From positions 1 to 36,529 of the forward strand of contig JAMOOQ010000035.1 of assembly GCA_027100635.1 (NCBI GenBank): a stretch of 36,529 nt of DNA. Direction: 5' to 3'. Source of the DNA: Campylobacteraceae bacterium. Its GTDB lineage: Bacteria > Campylobacterota > Campylobacteria > Campylobacterales > Sulfurovaceae. Under the pieces are notes generated by a model that did not search any database, was not told the origin of the DNA, and saw only the letters and a program-made list of their open reading frames with translations. Below, one piece after another: positions 8,959-17,252 of the stretch; the first letter of the stretch is position 1, and every line of letters begins with the position of its first letter. The translations under genes were made by a program, and so were the position numbers.

Positions 8959-9573
8959 CTATTTTATCATTAAAAAAATTTCAAAAAGTACTATTGTCAT
9001 AATAGCTAAGAACCTATAATCTTTTACTAAATTACTACTATTATTCTTACGATTCTTTGTGGAACGAGGTAATAATACCTTTGTTCTAGCTTTCTGTGAG
9101 GCTGAAGGTATCACTTCCGATGAATCTAAAGGAAGAGATTTATTATTTATTTTTTTATTAACAATTGTAACTACTTTTCTCTTAATAGGTTTAACCATTT
9201 TTCTATTAGCAGGTTGAGATATTTCTCTATTAAGATTTAAATTCTTTATTCTCTTAGGTTTAACTACTTTTCTATTAACAGGTCGAGGTATTTCTCTATT
9301 AATATTTAAATTCTTTAATCTATTTATAGATTGTTCAGCAATTTTTATATATTTACTTAAATTATCTACTTTAAATGAACTATCATGCATAGAGTTATTT
9401 CTTATATGGGTAATATATCTTAAATCTTTAACTAACTGTTTCTCTATTTTATTTTCTACAGAATTTATATAAGTACCTAAACCTTGACCTTTAGCTTGAA
9501 ATTTAGTTCTTAAAATAGTCTCTATCTCCCTGCTAAAATATATAATTTTTACAAGTTCTTCTTCATTTGTCAT
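8959..9573 (-). CDS. HEPN/DUF4145-like membrane protein, tandem copy 2
   Basis: 204 residues, paralogue of 8246-8890. The N-terminal domain keeps IRNNSMHDS (R58, H63). The middle has an internal tandem repeat: KNLNINREIPRPVNRKVVKP is followed by KNLNLNREISQPANRKMVKP. From residue 152 it carries a decayed copy of the palindromic element (SEVIPSASQKA), absent from copy 1. A C-terminal TM (about 188-203) ends the protein. DNA just downstream (8929-8970) still encodes KRNILIITDK in another frame, so this copy has lost its original tail by a frame change. It overlaps the aguB stop by 4 bases (ATGA), which suggests co-transcription. Function unknown. Confidence 0.65.
   Translation of the reverse strand: MTNEEELVKIIYFSREIETILRTKFQAKGQGLGTYINSVENKIEKQLVKDLRYITHIRNNSMHDSSFKVDNLSKYIKIAEQSINRLKNLNINREIPRPVNRKVVKPKRIKNLNLNREISQPANRKMVKPIKRKVVTIVNKKINNKSLPLDSSEVIPSASQKARTKVLLPRSTKNRKNNSSNLVKDYRFLAIMTIVLFEIFLMIK
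9061..9120 (-). repeat. Palindromic element, decayed copy inside a gene
   Basis: On the minus strand it begins TCGGAAGTGAT, continues with CTTCAGCCTCACA and matches the other copies for about 60 bases with many changes toward the 3' end. It lies within the gene at 8959-9573 and is translated in the same frame as the two better copies, giving SEVIPSASQKARTK. Confidence 0.7.
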
Positions 9574-10463
9574 TTTATAATACTTCTTGATTGGTCACAA
9601 AATCTTTGATTTAAATCTTTATAGCATTCAATTCGTCTATCTCGTAAAAAAGGCCAAATATCTCTTGTCTCTTTAGTTAAATTAGAATCAATCTTAGCAT
9701 ATAATATCTTCTCAGAAGTTTTCGCTTGAGCAATAATTTTGCCTCCAGCATCGCTTACAAAACTATTTCCCCAAAATCTAATTCCATCTGTTACACCACT
9801 ACTATCAGATTCAAAACCCACACGATTACAGCTAATTACAGCAACTCCATTTGCAATTGCATGAGAGCGTTGAATAGTTATCCAGCTATCAAGTTGTCTA
9901 TCTTTTTCATCTTGTGAATCTTCATCAAACCATCCAATAGCAGTTGGATAAATCAAAATTTCTGCACCTTTTAAAGTCATAATTCTTGCCCCCTCAGGAT
10001 ACCATTGATCCCAACAAATCATCACTCCTAGCTTTCCAACACTTGTATCAATTGGCTTAAATCCATCTTCATCACCTTGAGTAAAATAAAACTTTTCATA
10101 AAATTGTGGGTCATCTGGGATATGCATTTTTCTATATTTTCCAGCAATTGTTCCATCTTTCTCAAATACTACAGATGTATTATGGTAAAGTCCTGCGGTT
10201 CTTTTTTCAAACAAAGAAGTTATGAGTACGACTTTATACTTTTTTGCAATCTTAGAAAAGTATTTAATATCTTCTTTAAAACTTAGTGCATAATCAAAAA
10301 ACTTTACATCTTCACTTTGGCAAAAATACTCATTTTGATGAAGCTCTTGAAGTACCACAAGTTTAGCTCCATTTTTTGAAGCCTCTTGAATCATCTTTTT
10401 TGTATATTTTATAGTTTCTTTTTTAGAGCCTTTATACTCTTGTTGAATCAATGCTACTTTCAT
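9570..10463 (-). CDS. aguB: N-carbamoylputrescine amidase
   Basis: 297-residue nitrilase-superfamily enzyme with the Glu-Lys-Cys triad: E40 (VLQELHQNEYF), K112 (KYRKMHIPDD) and C150 (GVMICWDQWYPEGAR). It hydrolyses N-carbamoylputrescine to putrescine, ammonia and CO2, the last step of the agmatine route to putrescine. The start is the ATG at 10463, overlapping the aguA stop (TAATG). A TTG 60 bases upstream is in frame but lies inside aguA and adds no domain. The partner enzyme directly upstream makes the assignment firm. The last codons overlap the start of the HEPN-like gene. Confidence 0.92.
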   Translation of the reverse strand: MKVALIQQEYKGSKKETIKYTKKMIQEASKNGAKLVVLQELHQNEYFCQSEDVKFFDYALSFKEDIKYFSKIAKKYKVVLITSLFEKRTAGLYHNTSVVFEKDGTIAGKYRKMHIPDDPQFYEKFYFTQGDEDGFKPIDTSVGKLGVMICWDQWYPEGARIMTLKGAEILIYPTAIGWFDEDSQDEKDRQLDSWITIQRSHAIANGVAVISCNRVGFESDSSGVTDGIRFWGNSFVSDAGGKIIAQAKTSEKILYAKIDSNLTKETRDIWPFLRDRRIECYKDLNQRFCDQSRSIIK

Positions 10464-11452
10464 TATGCTACCTGCATTGTAGAACAATGAAGAGAACCAC
10501 CCTCTTCTATCAAAGCTAAACAATCCACAGGGATAATCTCTCTATTTGGAAATATCTCTCTTAATATATCTTGAGCTTTTTTATCATTTTTATCATTATA
10601 AGATGGGACTATTATAGCTTTATTTGTAATTAAAAAATTAGCATAAGTCGCAGGTAATCTATCGCCATCAGTATTATATTTAGCCTTTGTCATAGGCAAT
10701 GAGATGAGATTATATTTTTCTCCGTTATATTGTCTAAACTCTTGTAACTCTTTTTCCATTAGATTTAACTCTATATAATGTTCATCCTCTTTATCATCAC
10801 ATTTAAGATAAACAATTGTATCACTACTTACAAATCTTGCAAGTGTATCAATATGACTATCTGTATCATCTCCTGCTAAATATCCATAATCTAGCCATAA
10901 TACTCTTTTTGCCCCTAAATACTCTTTTAATTTATCTTCTATTTGTAATTTTTCTAAGCCATCATTACGATTAGAGTTACATAAACATTTACTAGTAGTC
11001 ATAATAGTATCTATTCCGTCACTCTCAATAGAACCACCCTCTAATACAAAATCTATTGTTTTAAGTGGAGTTGTTCCCATATATCCTTTTTGATATAACG
11101 CCTTATTTACCATATTATCAAGATTTGATTCAAATTTATTACCCCACGCATTAAATTCAAAATCTAATAGTTTAATCTCTCCATCTTCTAGTACTGAAAT
11201 ATATCCATAATCTCTTATCCAAGTATCATTAGTTTTTATCTCTATAAAACTCATATTTCTAGTGCTACAAAATAAATTTAATATATCCTCTTTGTTATCA
11301 CATATAATATAAACAGGTTGAGAATAAGCGATAGCTTGTGCTATACGGATAAAAGGGATTAAAGCCTTTTGTAAATTATCACTCCAATCACTATTTTTAT
11401 GAGGAAAACTCATTAATACGGCTCTTTGTTTTTGCCACTCTGCTACTACCAT
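10463..11452 (-). CDS. aguA: Agmatine deiminase
   Basis: 329-residue member of the peptidylarginine-deiminase/agmatine deiminase family; converts agmatine to N-carbamoylputrescine. Visible motifs are NDTWIRDYG (substrate-binding Trp, Arg and Asp), VLEGGSIESDG, the catalytic His region GDDTDSHIDTLARF and the nucleophile Cys323 in GGSLHCSTMQ near the C-terminus. The start is an ATG preceded by AAAGGA. The aguB gene overlaps its stop by one base, so the two form a translationally coupled pair for putrescine synthesis. Confidence 0.92.
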   Translation of the reverse strand: MVVAEWQKQRAVLMSFPHKNSDWSDNLQKALIPFIRIAQAIAYSQPVYIICDNKEDILNLFCSTRNMSFIEIKTNDTWIRDYGYISVLEDGEIKLLDFEFNAWGNKFESNLDNMVNKALYQKGYMGTTPLKTIDFVLEGGSIESDGIDTIMTTSKCLCNSNRNDGLEKLQIEDKLKEYLGAKRVLWLDYGYLAGDDTDSHIDTLARFVSSDTIVYLKCDDKEDEHYIELNLMEKELQEFRQYNGEKYNLISLPMTKAKYNTDGDRLPATYANFLITNKAIIVPSYNDKNDKKAQDILREIFPNREIIPVDCLALIEEGGSLHCSTMQVA

Positions 11453-11463
11453 TTTTTTTCCTT

Positions 11464-13785
11464 TTATACATTACTTGAATATGGTAAAGATATAATAAAA
11501 TCCTCCATAAACTTCCAATCAGGATTACCATTTTTATCTTGTGGTAATTTAATATCTGTTGTTTTTATTCTTAATTGAGCAAATTTTCTACCATATCCAT
11601 ATCTTATTTTCTCCAAATTAATTATAGTGACTAAAAATAAAGCACTATAAATATTCATATTAAATTTAGGAATTAGCTTTTCTACATGGTCACTAGCTGA
11701 GAAGTTATATTTTTGATAAAAACAACTACCTACTGTTGCAGAATCTATAGTTAATACATTACCCTCTTCTGTATATCTATCATAAAGTCCTTGAACTCCA
11801 TTATTTTCAGATGAAGTTACGACATAAGGGAACTTTCCATCTTGATAATTCTTAATTTCAGATTTTGTAAAACTTTTTGAGCCTTTTACCTTAAATATAG
11901 TTTCAATATTAAAATATTTCCAATTTTTAATATCTAAGAGAAGTGAGTTATTCTCTTTTTTAGGAACTTTTGTAATCTCTTCTAAAAATTCATATTTGAA
12001 ATAATGTAAAACTATCTCTTTTATAGATAATTTAAAATTATTTAGCTTTAATAATGAATAATCTGTCTGCATAAATGCCTCTACACACCATTCATTTTTA
12101 AAACCAACAACTTTTTTTATACTATGTCCTGCAATTTCATCTTTATTTCTATAGTTATTAATCCACTCTTTTTTTATGTTAGCCCATTTATTCTCATAAT
12201 CATTTCTTCCACCAGTTTTCTTTTTAGAAAATCCATCATTTTTCCAATACGCGAAATAAGTCTTAAAACCATTAGGATGCTTCTCTTTTGCTTTAAATAT
12301 TATTATACATGTATTAACACCTACTTTAGAATTATGAAATAGTTCATTTGGCATTGAAAAAACTGCTTCTAGTGTATGATTTTTTAATAGTTTTTCTTTT
12401 AATAATAACCTATTACCACTAATTGCTAATACACAAGACATTGGAATAATAGCAATAGACAAGCTACCTTTTTCTAACTGTTCCAAGTTATTTAAAATAA
12501 AATCTAACTCTTCTATATCATCTTTTGATGATTTATACGGTGGATTTAAAAAACCTACATTCGGTTTATATTGTGCCACTTCCTCTTTAATATTAATATC
12601 AAAACATCCACCTTTTAGTAAATTACTTCTACCATCTCCATGAATATACATATTTGAACAAACTAAAGAAAATATATCATGTTGAATTTCAACTCCAACT
12701 ATTTGCTTTGATTTTATCTCTAACTCTTTTTTTTCATCGCCACCTGCATCAATTATCATCTCTCGCATTGCAGATATTAAAAATCCGCCAGTCCCTGTAC
12801 AAGTATCTAGAACTATACTATCTCTATTTATATTAGCAAGTTCTGTAAATAAATCTGTAATATGAGGAGGTGTTAAGACAATTCCTAAACCTTTATCATT
12901 ATTTGCATATCTTAAAAATTCAATATAAAATTGTCCTAAAGTATCAAAGTATTTATATGTTTTAATAAAATTATTAATTTTTTCATCAATTTCATCAATA
13001 ATATCTCTTAGTTTATTCTCTTTGATAGATAAAATTGTATGTGATTTAATAAATGAATATGATGAAATAATATTTTCTATATGTCTATTTTGAACATCTA
13101 TTAATTTTTCTTCGATTGTAGTTATTAAATAGTTAGCTAATGATTTTGGATTTTTTAATTTATAAGCACTACAAAAAGATTTATCTGTTAAAGCAATTAG
13201 CGTACCACTTATTAGTAAACTTCTCTCACTCTCTTTTACTTTTAAAGTATGAAGTTTATCATTAAGTGTTTTAGAATATTTTAATAATTCTTGAAAATCT
13301 TGATTAAACTTTCTTTCATCTGTTTTATAGCCATTTTCATAATCCAATAGAGTTAAAAGTTTATCATCATTAAAAATAGGGTGAGCCTCTTTTGTATTCT
13401 TTAGCTGTAGATAATGTGATATATTTAATTTTTCTTCGCCACTTACTGCAATTGCTAAAACATCATACTCTTTTGAAAGAAATGAACTATATAATAATAC
13501 ACCATCAACGGCATAATCTTTGTATTTATTTAACAAATCAGATTTATGTTTTTTTTTATCTGCTTTTGATTCAATTACTATTATAAAATTTGGATTCTCT
13601 TTATATTGAATGATAAAATCAGGGTAACCTTTACCTTCACCATTTTTTGAAGCATTTTTTAATAATTTATCTATTTTTATATTTTTTGATGATTGTCTTT
13701 CCATAGTTACTTGATTATTTTTGTAAAGTTCATTAGTTTGAAAAAAATCTCTTATAATATCATCAGTTATACTTTCATTTGCCAT
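11464..13785 (-). CDS. Type IIG restriction-modification enzyme (nuclease + N6-adenine methylase + TRD)
   Basis: 773 residues fused in the order nuclease, methylase, specificity. The N-terminal PD-(D/E)xK nuclease shows YPDFI (54-58) and VIESKAD (E72, K74). The N6-adenine methyltransferase has the SAM-binding motif LDTCTGTGGF (325-334) and catalytic NPPY (413-416). From about residue 625 a single target-recognition domain of HsdS/BcgI-B type begins (NWKYFNIETIFKVKG) and includes VVTSSENNGVQGLYD. It ends with PDWKFMEDFI, a common end of such fusions. One polypeptide would cut and protect DNA. It is a solitary gene between rplT and aguA, 11 bases from aguA, with no separate HsdR/M/S nearby. This suggests a horizontally acquired cassette. 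The recognition sequence cannot be predicted here. Confidence 0.88.
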   Translation of the reverse strand: MANESITDDIIRDFFQTNELYKNNQVTMERQSSKNIKIDKLLKNASKNGEGKGYPDFIIQYKENPNFIIVIESKADKKKHKSDLLNKYKDYAVDGVLLYSSFLSKEYDVLAIAVSGEEKLNISHYLQLKNTKEAHPIFNDDKLLTLLDYENGYKTDERKFNQDFQELLKYSKTLNDKLHTLKVKESERSLLISGTLIALTDKSFCSAYKLKNPKSLANYLITTIEEKLIDVQNRHIENIISSYSFIKSHTILSIKENKLRDIIDEIDEKINNFIKTYKYFDTLGQFYIEFLRYANNDKGLGIVLTPPHITDLFTELANINRDSIVLDTCTGTGGFLISAMREMIIDAGGDEKKELEIKSKQIVGVEIQHDIFSLVCSNMYIHGDGRSNLLKGGCFDINIKEEVAQYKPNVGFLNPPYKSSKDDIEELDFILNNLEQLEKGSLSIAIIPMSCVLAISGNRLLLKEKLLKNHTLEAVFSMPNELFHNSKVGVNTCIIIFKAKEKHPNGFKTYFAYWKNDGFSKKKTGGRNDYENKWANIKKEWINNYRNKDEIAGHSIKKVVGFKNEWCVEAFMQTDYSLLKLNNFKLSIKEIVLHYFKYEFLEEITKVPKKENNSLLLDIKNWKYFNIETIFKVKGSKSFTKSEIKNYQDGKFPYVVTSSENNGVQGLYDRYTEEGNVLTIDSATVGSCFYQKYNFSASDHVEKLIPKFNMNIYSALFLVTIINLEKIRYGYGRKFAQLRIKTTDIKLPQDKNGNPDWKFMEDFIISLPYSSNV

Positions 13786-13890
13786 ATATTATCCTCGTAT
13801 AGTAAATTAAATTAAATTTATTATAGCATAAATAATTAAGTATAAATTTGAAGAGAGTTTAATAATAAAAAATAGGGATAGGTAAAGTTG

Positions 13891-13920
13891 TTAGCAAGAT
13901 GATAAATTTCATCTTGCTAA
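13891..13920. terminator. Perfect 12-bp hairpin downstream of rplT
   Basis: TTAGCAAGATGA (13891-13902) and TCATCTTGCTAA (13909-13920) pair perfectly around a 6-base loop. It lies 15 bases past the end of rplT. There is no T-run on either side, so it may be a processing or stabilising hairpin rather than an intrinsic terminator. Confidence 0.5.
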
Positions 13921-13935
13921 GGAGGTAGAATATAT

Positions 13936-14292
13936 TTATGAAGCTAAAGCATCTTTTGAAGCTTGTGCTACTTTTGCAAAACTTACAGGTTCATTCATTG
14001 CCATATCAGCCAAGATTTTTCTATCTAGTTCAATATTAGCTAATTTAAGACCATGCATAAATGTTGAATAATTCATATCATTTAATCTTGCAGCAGCATT
14101 AATTCTTGTAATCCAAAGTCTTCTAAAGTCTCTTTTTTTGTTTCTTCTATCTCTATAAGCATAAACTAATGAACGTTCTAATTGCTCTTTAGCTTTTCTA
14201 AAATGTTTTCTTCTACCACTGTAGAAACCTTTTGCCTGTTTTAATAATTTCTTGTGTCTTCGGCTTCTAACGACACCTGTTTTTACTCTCAT
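13936..14292 (-). CDS. rplT: 50S ribosomal protein L20
   Basis: 118 residues, the standard L20 length, highly basic. It begins [20 protein letters not shown] and contains the family segment [21 protein letters not shown]. It binds 23S rRNA early in large-subunit assembly. The gene is separated from rpmI by 108 bases, more than usual. That spacer includes GCCCTTTTTGGGG-type pairing and TATAGT/TATAAT-like boxes, so a separate promoter or the known L20 leader control is possible but unproven. Confidence 0.98.
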   Translation of the reverse strand: MRVKTGVVRSRRHKKLLKQAKGFYSGRRKHFRKAKEQLERSLVYAYRDRRNKKRDFRRLWITRINAAARLNDMNYSTFMHGLKLANIELDRKILADMAMNEPVSFAKVAQASKDALAS

Positions 14293-14400
14293 ATATTTTC
14301 CTTTACCTGATAAATAGCTCTATGGCTTTTGAAGGTGTCAAATACTATAATATTTGAACTTGCCCTTTTTGGGGGAACTCATTAATATTTTTTTAGATAA

Positions 14401-14592
14401 TTATACAATCATCTCTTTGATATTTTTAGCATCAGCACCATCTACATATTTTGGACTTCTCATATTTCTATGACTTTTTCCATCAACTTTTGATAAGATG
14501 TGACTTCTAAAAGCAGTTCCTCTTTTTACAAGACCACTTTTTTTAACTTTAAAACGCTTTACAGCACCTTTTTTACTTTTCATTTTAGGCAT
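14401..14592 (-). CDS. rpmI: 50S ribosomal protein L35
   Basis: 63 residues, normal L35 size and strongly basic: MPKMKSKKGAVKRFKVKKSG, then RSHILSKVDGKSHRNMRSPKYVD. It is a small structural protein of the large subunit. The ATG follows a GGAG ribosome-binding site (plus strand CTCC at 14603-14606). In many bacteria infC precedes rpmI-rplT; here the upstream gene is ppx, so infC is elsewhere. Confidence 0.98.
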   Translation of the reverse strand: MPKMKSKKGAVKRFKVKKSGLVKRGTAFRSHILSKVDGKSHRNMRSPKYVDGADAKNIKEMIV

Positions 14593-14653
14593 ATTGGTTA
14601 TCTCCTTTATAGTTTTTAGATTACAAAAATAAAATAAACAAGATTATACCCAA

Positions 14654-16159
14654 TTAAATCTTAATAATTGAATCAATTGTTGGTATCTTAGATATATCAT
14701 CTATTATTATATCAAAGTTTTTAATTCTTTTTATCTTTTTAATATTATCTTTGGCTAAATATAAAGATTTATTTGATGATATATAAAGTATATTTTTATT
14801 AAATCTAAACTTGATATTAGCATTTTTAGAGATATTATAAATCTCTACTATAACAATATATACAAAATTTAATAATTTAAATATTTTCTTTTTAGGTAAC
14901 ATATTTTTATACTTATTATATAATTCATTCTTTTTTATATCTTTTATATTTGTTCTTAAAAGCATTGATATTAATATAATTTGAGAATGGGTATATTTAT
15001 ATTTCAGCTCTTGAGATGCAATATAAAAAGCATGTTCATTTGCATTATATATTGTAAGTGACTTCCCAATATTTGAGAGTAAAATTGCAGATATTAACTC
15101 ATCTTTATAATCACACTCTATATTTAAATTTGTTTTTAAAAGAGTTAATAATTCCACAGAACTACTAACTTTATTTATATAATTTTTATTTGTATTATCA
15201 AATCTATCTTGCATACTAACTAAACTGGGATTTAAATTATCAGGAAATATATAATTATAATTTTTAAGCAATAAACTCAAAAATATCCCCTCTCTAACGC
15301 CAACCCCACTAGTTATCATATTCCTTGCACTGATAGCTTCAAGTATTTTAACAAATATAAGAGTTCCCTCCCTAATTGTATCAACTCTATCATCTTTAAT
15401 ATAAAGTTTTTTTAAATTATCATTATCAGATAAAATTATTTGATTAAAATAATCTCTGTAGTCTTCTATTTTATAAGTAAAACCATGAAGTTTTTTAAAT
15501 GGATAATCAATTTTTAGCATAATTGCTTTACTTAATGCTCTAATTGTACCACCAAGTCCAATAACCTGTTTATCTTTAAAACTGTTTGGAAGTTTTTCTA
15601 ACTCTTTAGATATATATTCTTTTATTCTATTTGTATCTGTATTTTCATCTGAAAAAAGCTCTTTTAATCTTACTGTTCCTAGATTTAAAGAGATTGTATC
15701 AGTGACTTTACCATTTTTAATAAGAGATAAATCAGATGAACCTCCACCGATATCAATAGTAATTGCATCGATTATAGGCAAAAGGTTACTAGTTGCAACA
15801 GCTCCATAAAAAGCTTCTTTCTTACCATCAATAATCTTTATATCTAGTCCTAAATATCTCTTTATCCATAAAATAAATTCATTTGCATTTGGTGCATCTC
15901 TTAAGGCAGAAGTAGCTACACAAAATATTTCATCAACACAATATTCATCAATTGATTGAGTAAAACTTTGAAGTGCTAAATATGCTCGTTGTATACCTAT
16001 AGGCTGAAGATACCCATTTTGTTTATATGCTCCCTCACCTATTCGAACTCTACTTTTTTGTTCACTAATAAGATGAAAACCAAATTTACTACTTCTTTCA
16101 AATATTACTAATCTAGCTGAATTTGAACCTATATCTATAATAGCTACTCGTTTATTCAT
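14654..16159 (-). CDS. ppx: Ppx/GppA phosphatase family protein
   Basis: 501 residues. The N-terminal two-thirds has the actin-like ATPase fold of exopolyphosphatase/pppGpp phosphohydrolases: phosphate-1 motif IDIGSNSARLVIF, CVATSALRDAPN, phosphate-2 motif IDIGGGSSDLSLI and adenosine-motif VIGLGGTIRAL. TSGVGVREGIFLSLL is the usual C-terminal signature, followed by an HD-like helical domain that is divergent and very AT-rich. It would hydrolyse polyphosphate or pppGpp; the sequence does not separate these. It ends about 60 bases before rpmI. The adjacent upstream ferredoxin is a common neighbour in Campylobacterota. Confidence 0.87.
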   Translation of the reverse strand: MNKRVAIIDIGSNSARLVIFERSSKFGFHLISEQKSRVRIGEGAYKQNGYLQPIGIQRAYLALQSFTQSIDEYCVDEIFCVATSALRDAPNANEFILWIKRYLGLDIKIIDGKKEAFYGAVATSNLLPIIDAITIDIGGGSSDLSLIKNGKVTDTISLNLGTVRLKELFSDENTDTNRIKEYISKELEKLPNSFKDKQVIGLGGTIRALSKAIMLKIDYPFKKLHGFTYKIEDYRDYFNQIILSDNDNLKKLYIKDDRVDTIREGTLIFVKILEAISARNMITSGVGVREGIFLSLLLKNYNYIFPDNLNPSLVSMQDRFDNTNKNYINKVSSSVELLTLLKTNLNIECDYKDELISAILLSNIGKSLTIYNANEHAFYIASQELKYKYTHSQIILISMLLRTNIKDIKKNELYNKYKNMLPKKKIFKLLNFVYIVIVEIYNISKNANIKFRFNKNILYISSNKSLYLAKDNIKKIKRIKNFDIIIDDISKIPTIDSIIKI

Positions 16160-16169
16160 AAGAGATTAC

Positions 16170-16421
16170 CTACTCTTCCTTTTGTAATTGATCATATTTA
16201 AATTTAAGTTCATCAATATTTTCTAGATTATTAGGGTCTAAAACTATACAATCAACAGGACATACAGCAATACAAGATGGATCATCATAATCCCCTACAC
16301 ATTCCGTACATCTATCTGCATCAATTATATATATTGGATCATTCTCTTCAATTGCATCGTTTGGACACTCTTCTCTACAAGCATCACATGCGATACACTC
16401 ATCATTTATTAAAAGTGCCAT
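16170..16421 (-). CDS. 4Fe-4S dicluster ferredoxin, YfhL type
   Basis: 83 residues with two cluster sites. The first is CIACDACREECP. The second is CTECVGDYDDPSCIAVCP with Cx2Cx8Cx3C spacing, the extended loop that defines YfhL-type ferredoxins. It should carry two [4Fe-4S] clusters and serve as a low-potential electron carrier in the cytoplasm. It ends 10 bases before ppx and probably shares its transcript. Its physiological partner is not indicated. Confidence 0.93.
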   Translation of the reverse strand: MALLINDECIACDACREECPNDAIEENDPIYIIDADRCTECVGDYDDPSCIAVCPVDCIVLDPNNLENIDELKFKYDQLQKEE

Positions 16422-16476
16422 ATTAATTCCTCTTCTTTTTAAGAGTTATATCTTATAAAAGCTTATTCTTTATTTA

Positions 16477-16499
16477 AATATTAAATTTAATTTAATATT
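16477..16499. terminator. AT-only inverted repeat at the end of the hsrA-like gene
   Basis: AATATTAAAT (16477-16486) pairs with ATTTAATATT (16490-16499) around a 3-base loop. It overlaps the stop codon of the regulator gene. Being A/T only it is a weak terminator candidate, and it could instead be an AT-rich protein-binding site for the ferredoxin promoter. Confidence 0.3.
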
Positions 16500-17175
16500 A
16501 TGGAGTTATTTTTTTTGGAAAACAAAATCTATAACCTCGTCTTCTTACAGTTTCAATGGTTGTGATATTAAGAGGTTTATCCATCTTTTGTCTAATTTGA
16601 TTAATCGCCACCTCAATAACATTAGGAGTAACAAGCTCAGGTTCTTCCCATATCGCGTCAAGTAGTTGCTCTTTTGATACTATTTGATCTTTGTGCATTG
16701 CTAGATGAGTTAAAACTTCAAAAGGTTTTCCTTTTAGCTCTATCTCTTCATCATTATATATTATTTTTTCCTCTTCAGGATTAATTATTAAGTTATTTAT
16801 TTTGATGATATTACTTGTGCCAAATCTAAGTTTAGCTTCTATTCTAACGAGTAAAATTTCAAAATCAAAAGGTTTTTTAATATAATCATCTGCACCACTT
16901 TTCAAAGCTTCTATTTCACTTTCTTTATCCTCTTTTTCAGATATCATAATAATAGAAGTTTTTGAAAATTTTTCTTTAATCTCCTCTATAATATCTATCC
17001 CTTTACCATCAGGAAGCATCCAATCAAGCAATACTAAATCATAATTTCTTATTCCTAAATAGTACCTAGCATCACCTAGATTTTCAGCTGTATCAATTTG
17101 ATAATCAACCTTTCTTAATTCCTCCGAAAGTGTTTTACTTAGTGGCACTTCATCTTCAATAATTAACAATCTCAT
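16498..17175 (-). CDS. hsrA: HsrA/CosR-like OmpR-family response regulator
   Basis: 225 residues. The C-terminal half is almost the signature of the orphan essential regulator of Campylobacterota (HP1043/HsrA, Cj0355c/CosR): KGKPFEVLTHLAMHKDQIVS, QLLDAIWEEPELVTPNVIEV and RRRGYRFCFPK. In those organisms it governs oxidative stress, energy metabolism and growth. Unlike the H. pylori protein, whose receiver is atypical, this receiver looks complete: E7-D8, D51 in LVLLDWMLPDGKG, Ser in MISEKED and Lys in YIKKPFD. No kinase gene is adjacent, so it is an orphan here too. The ATG start follows AAGGA. Confidence 0.9.
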   Translation of the reverse strand: MRLLIIEDEVPLSKTLSEELRKVDYQIDTAENLGDARYYLGIRNYDLVLLDWMLPDGKGIDIIEEIKEKFSKTSIIMISEKEDKESEIEALKSGADDYIKKPFDFEILLVRIEAKLRFGTSNIIKINNLIINPEEEKIIYNDEEIELKGKPFEVLTHLAMHKDQIVSKEQLLDAIWEEPELVTPNVIEVAINQIRQKMDKPLNITTIETVRRRGYRFCFPKKITP

Positions 17176-17216
17176 GATTAACTTCCTTTATACTACAAGC
17201 TTAATTTTTTTTTAAT

Positions 17217-17222
17217 ATTATA
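17217..17222 (-). promoter_or_regulatory. Candidate -10 box of the hsrA-like gene
   Basis: TATAAT on the minus strand at 17222-17217, about 40 bases before the ATG at 17175. It is followed by a TTAA, T-run, TTAA stretch that might hold an autoregulatory site. No -35 is evident. Confidence 0.4.
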
Positions 17223-17252
17223 GCATATTTTTGGTTTATTCGTAAATAATTA

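Larger units (their letters stand above)
8246..9612 (-). repeat. Tandem gene duplication, unit about 680 bp
   Basis: Copy 1 occupies about 8246-8930 and copy 2 about 8929-9612. Both begin, read on the minus strand, with the same segment: the last bases of aguB (plus-strand GTCACAAAATCTTTGATTTA, at 8911-8930 and 9593-9612), then the HEPN-like gene, then its tail (plus TATCTGTTATTAT, at 8251 and 8929). Only the copy at 9593-9612 is part of an intact aguB. The copy at 8911 is a fossil, showing that the unit duplicated downstream of aguB. Confidence 0.8.

Noticed and set aside
14293-14400. L20-type autoregulatory RNA or terminator in the rpmI-rplT spacer
   Set aside because: Only a short GCCCTTTTTGGGG pairing and boxes of weak quality are visible; insufficient to call a structure.
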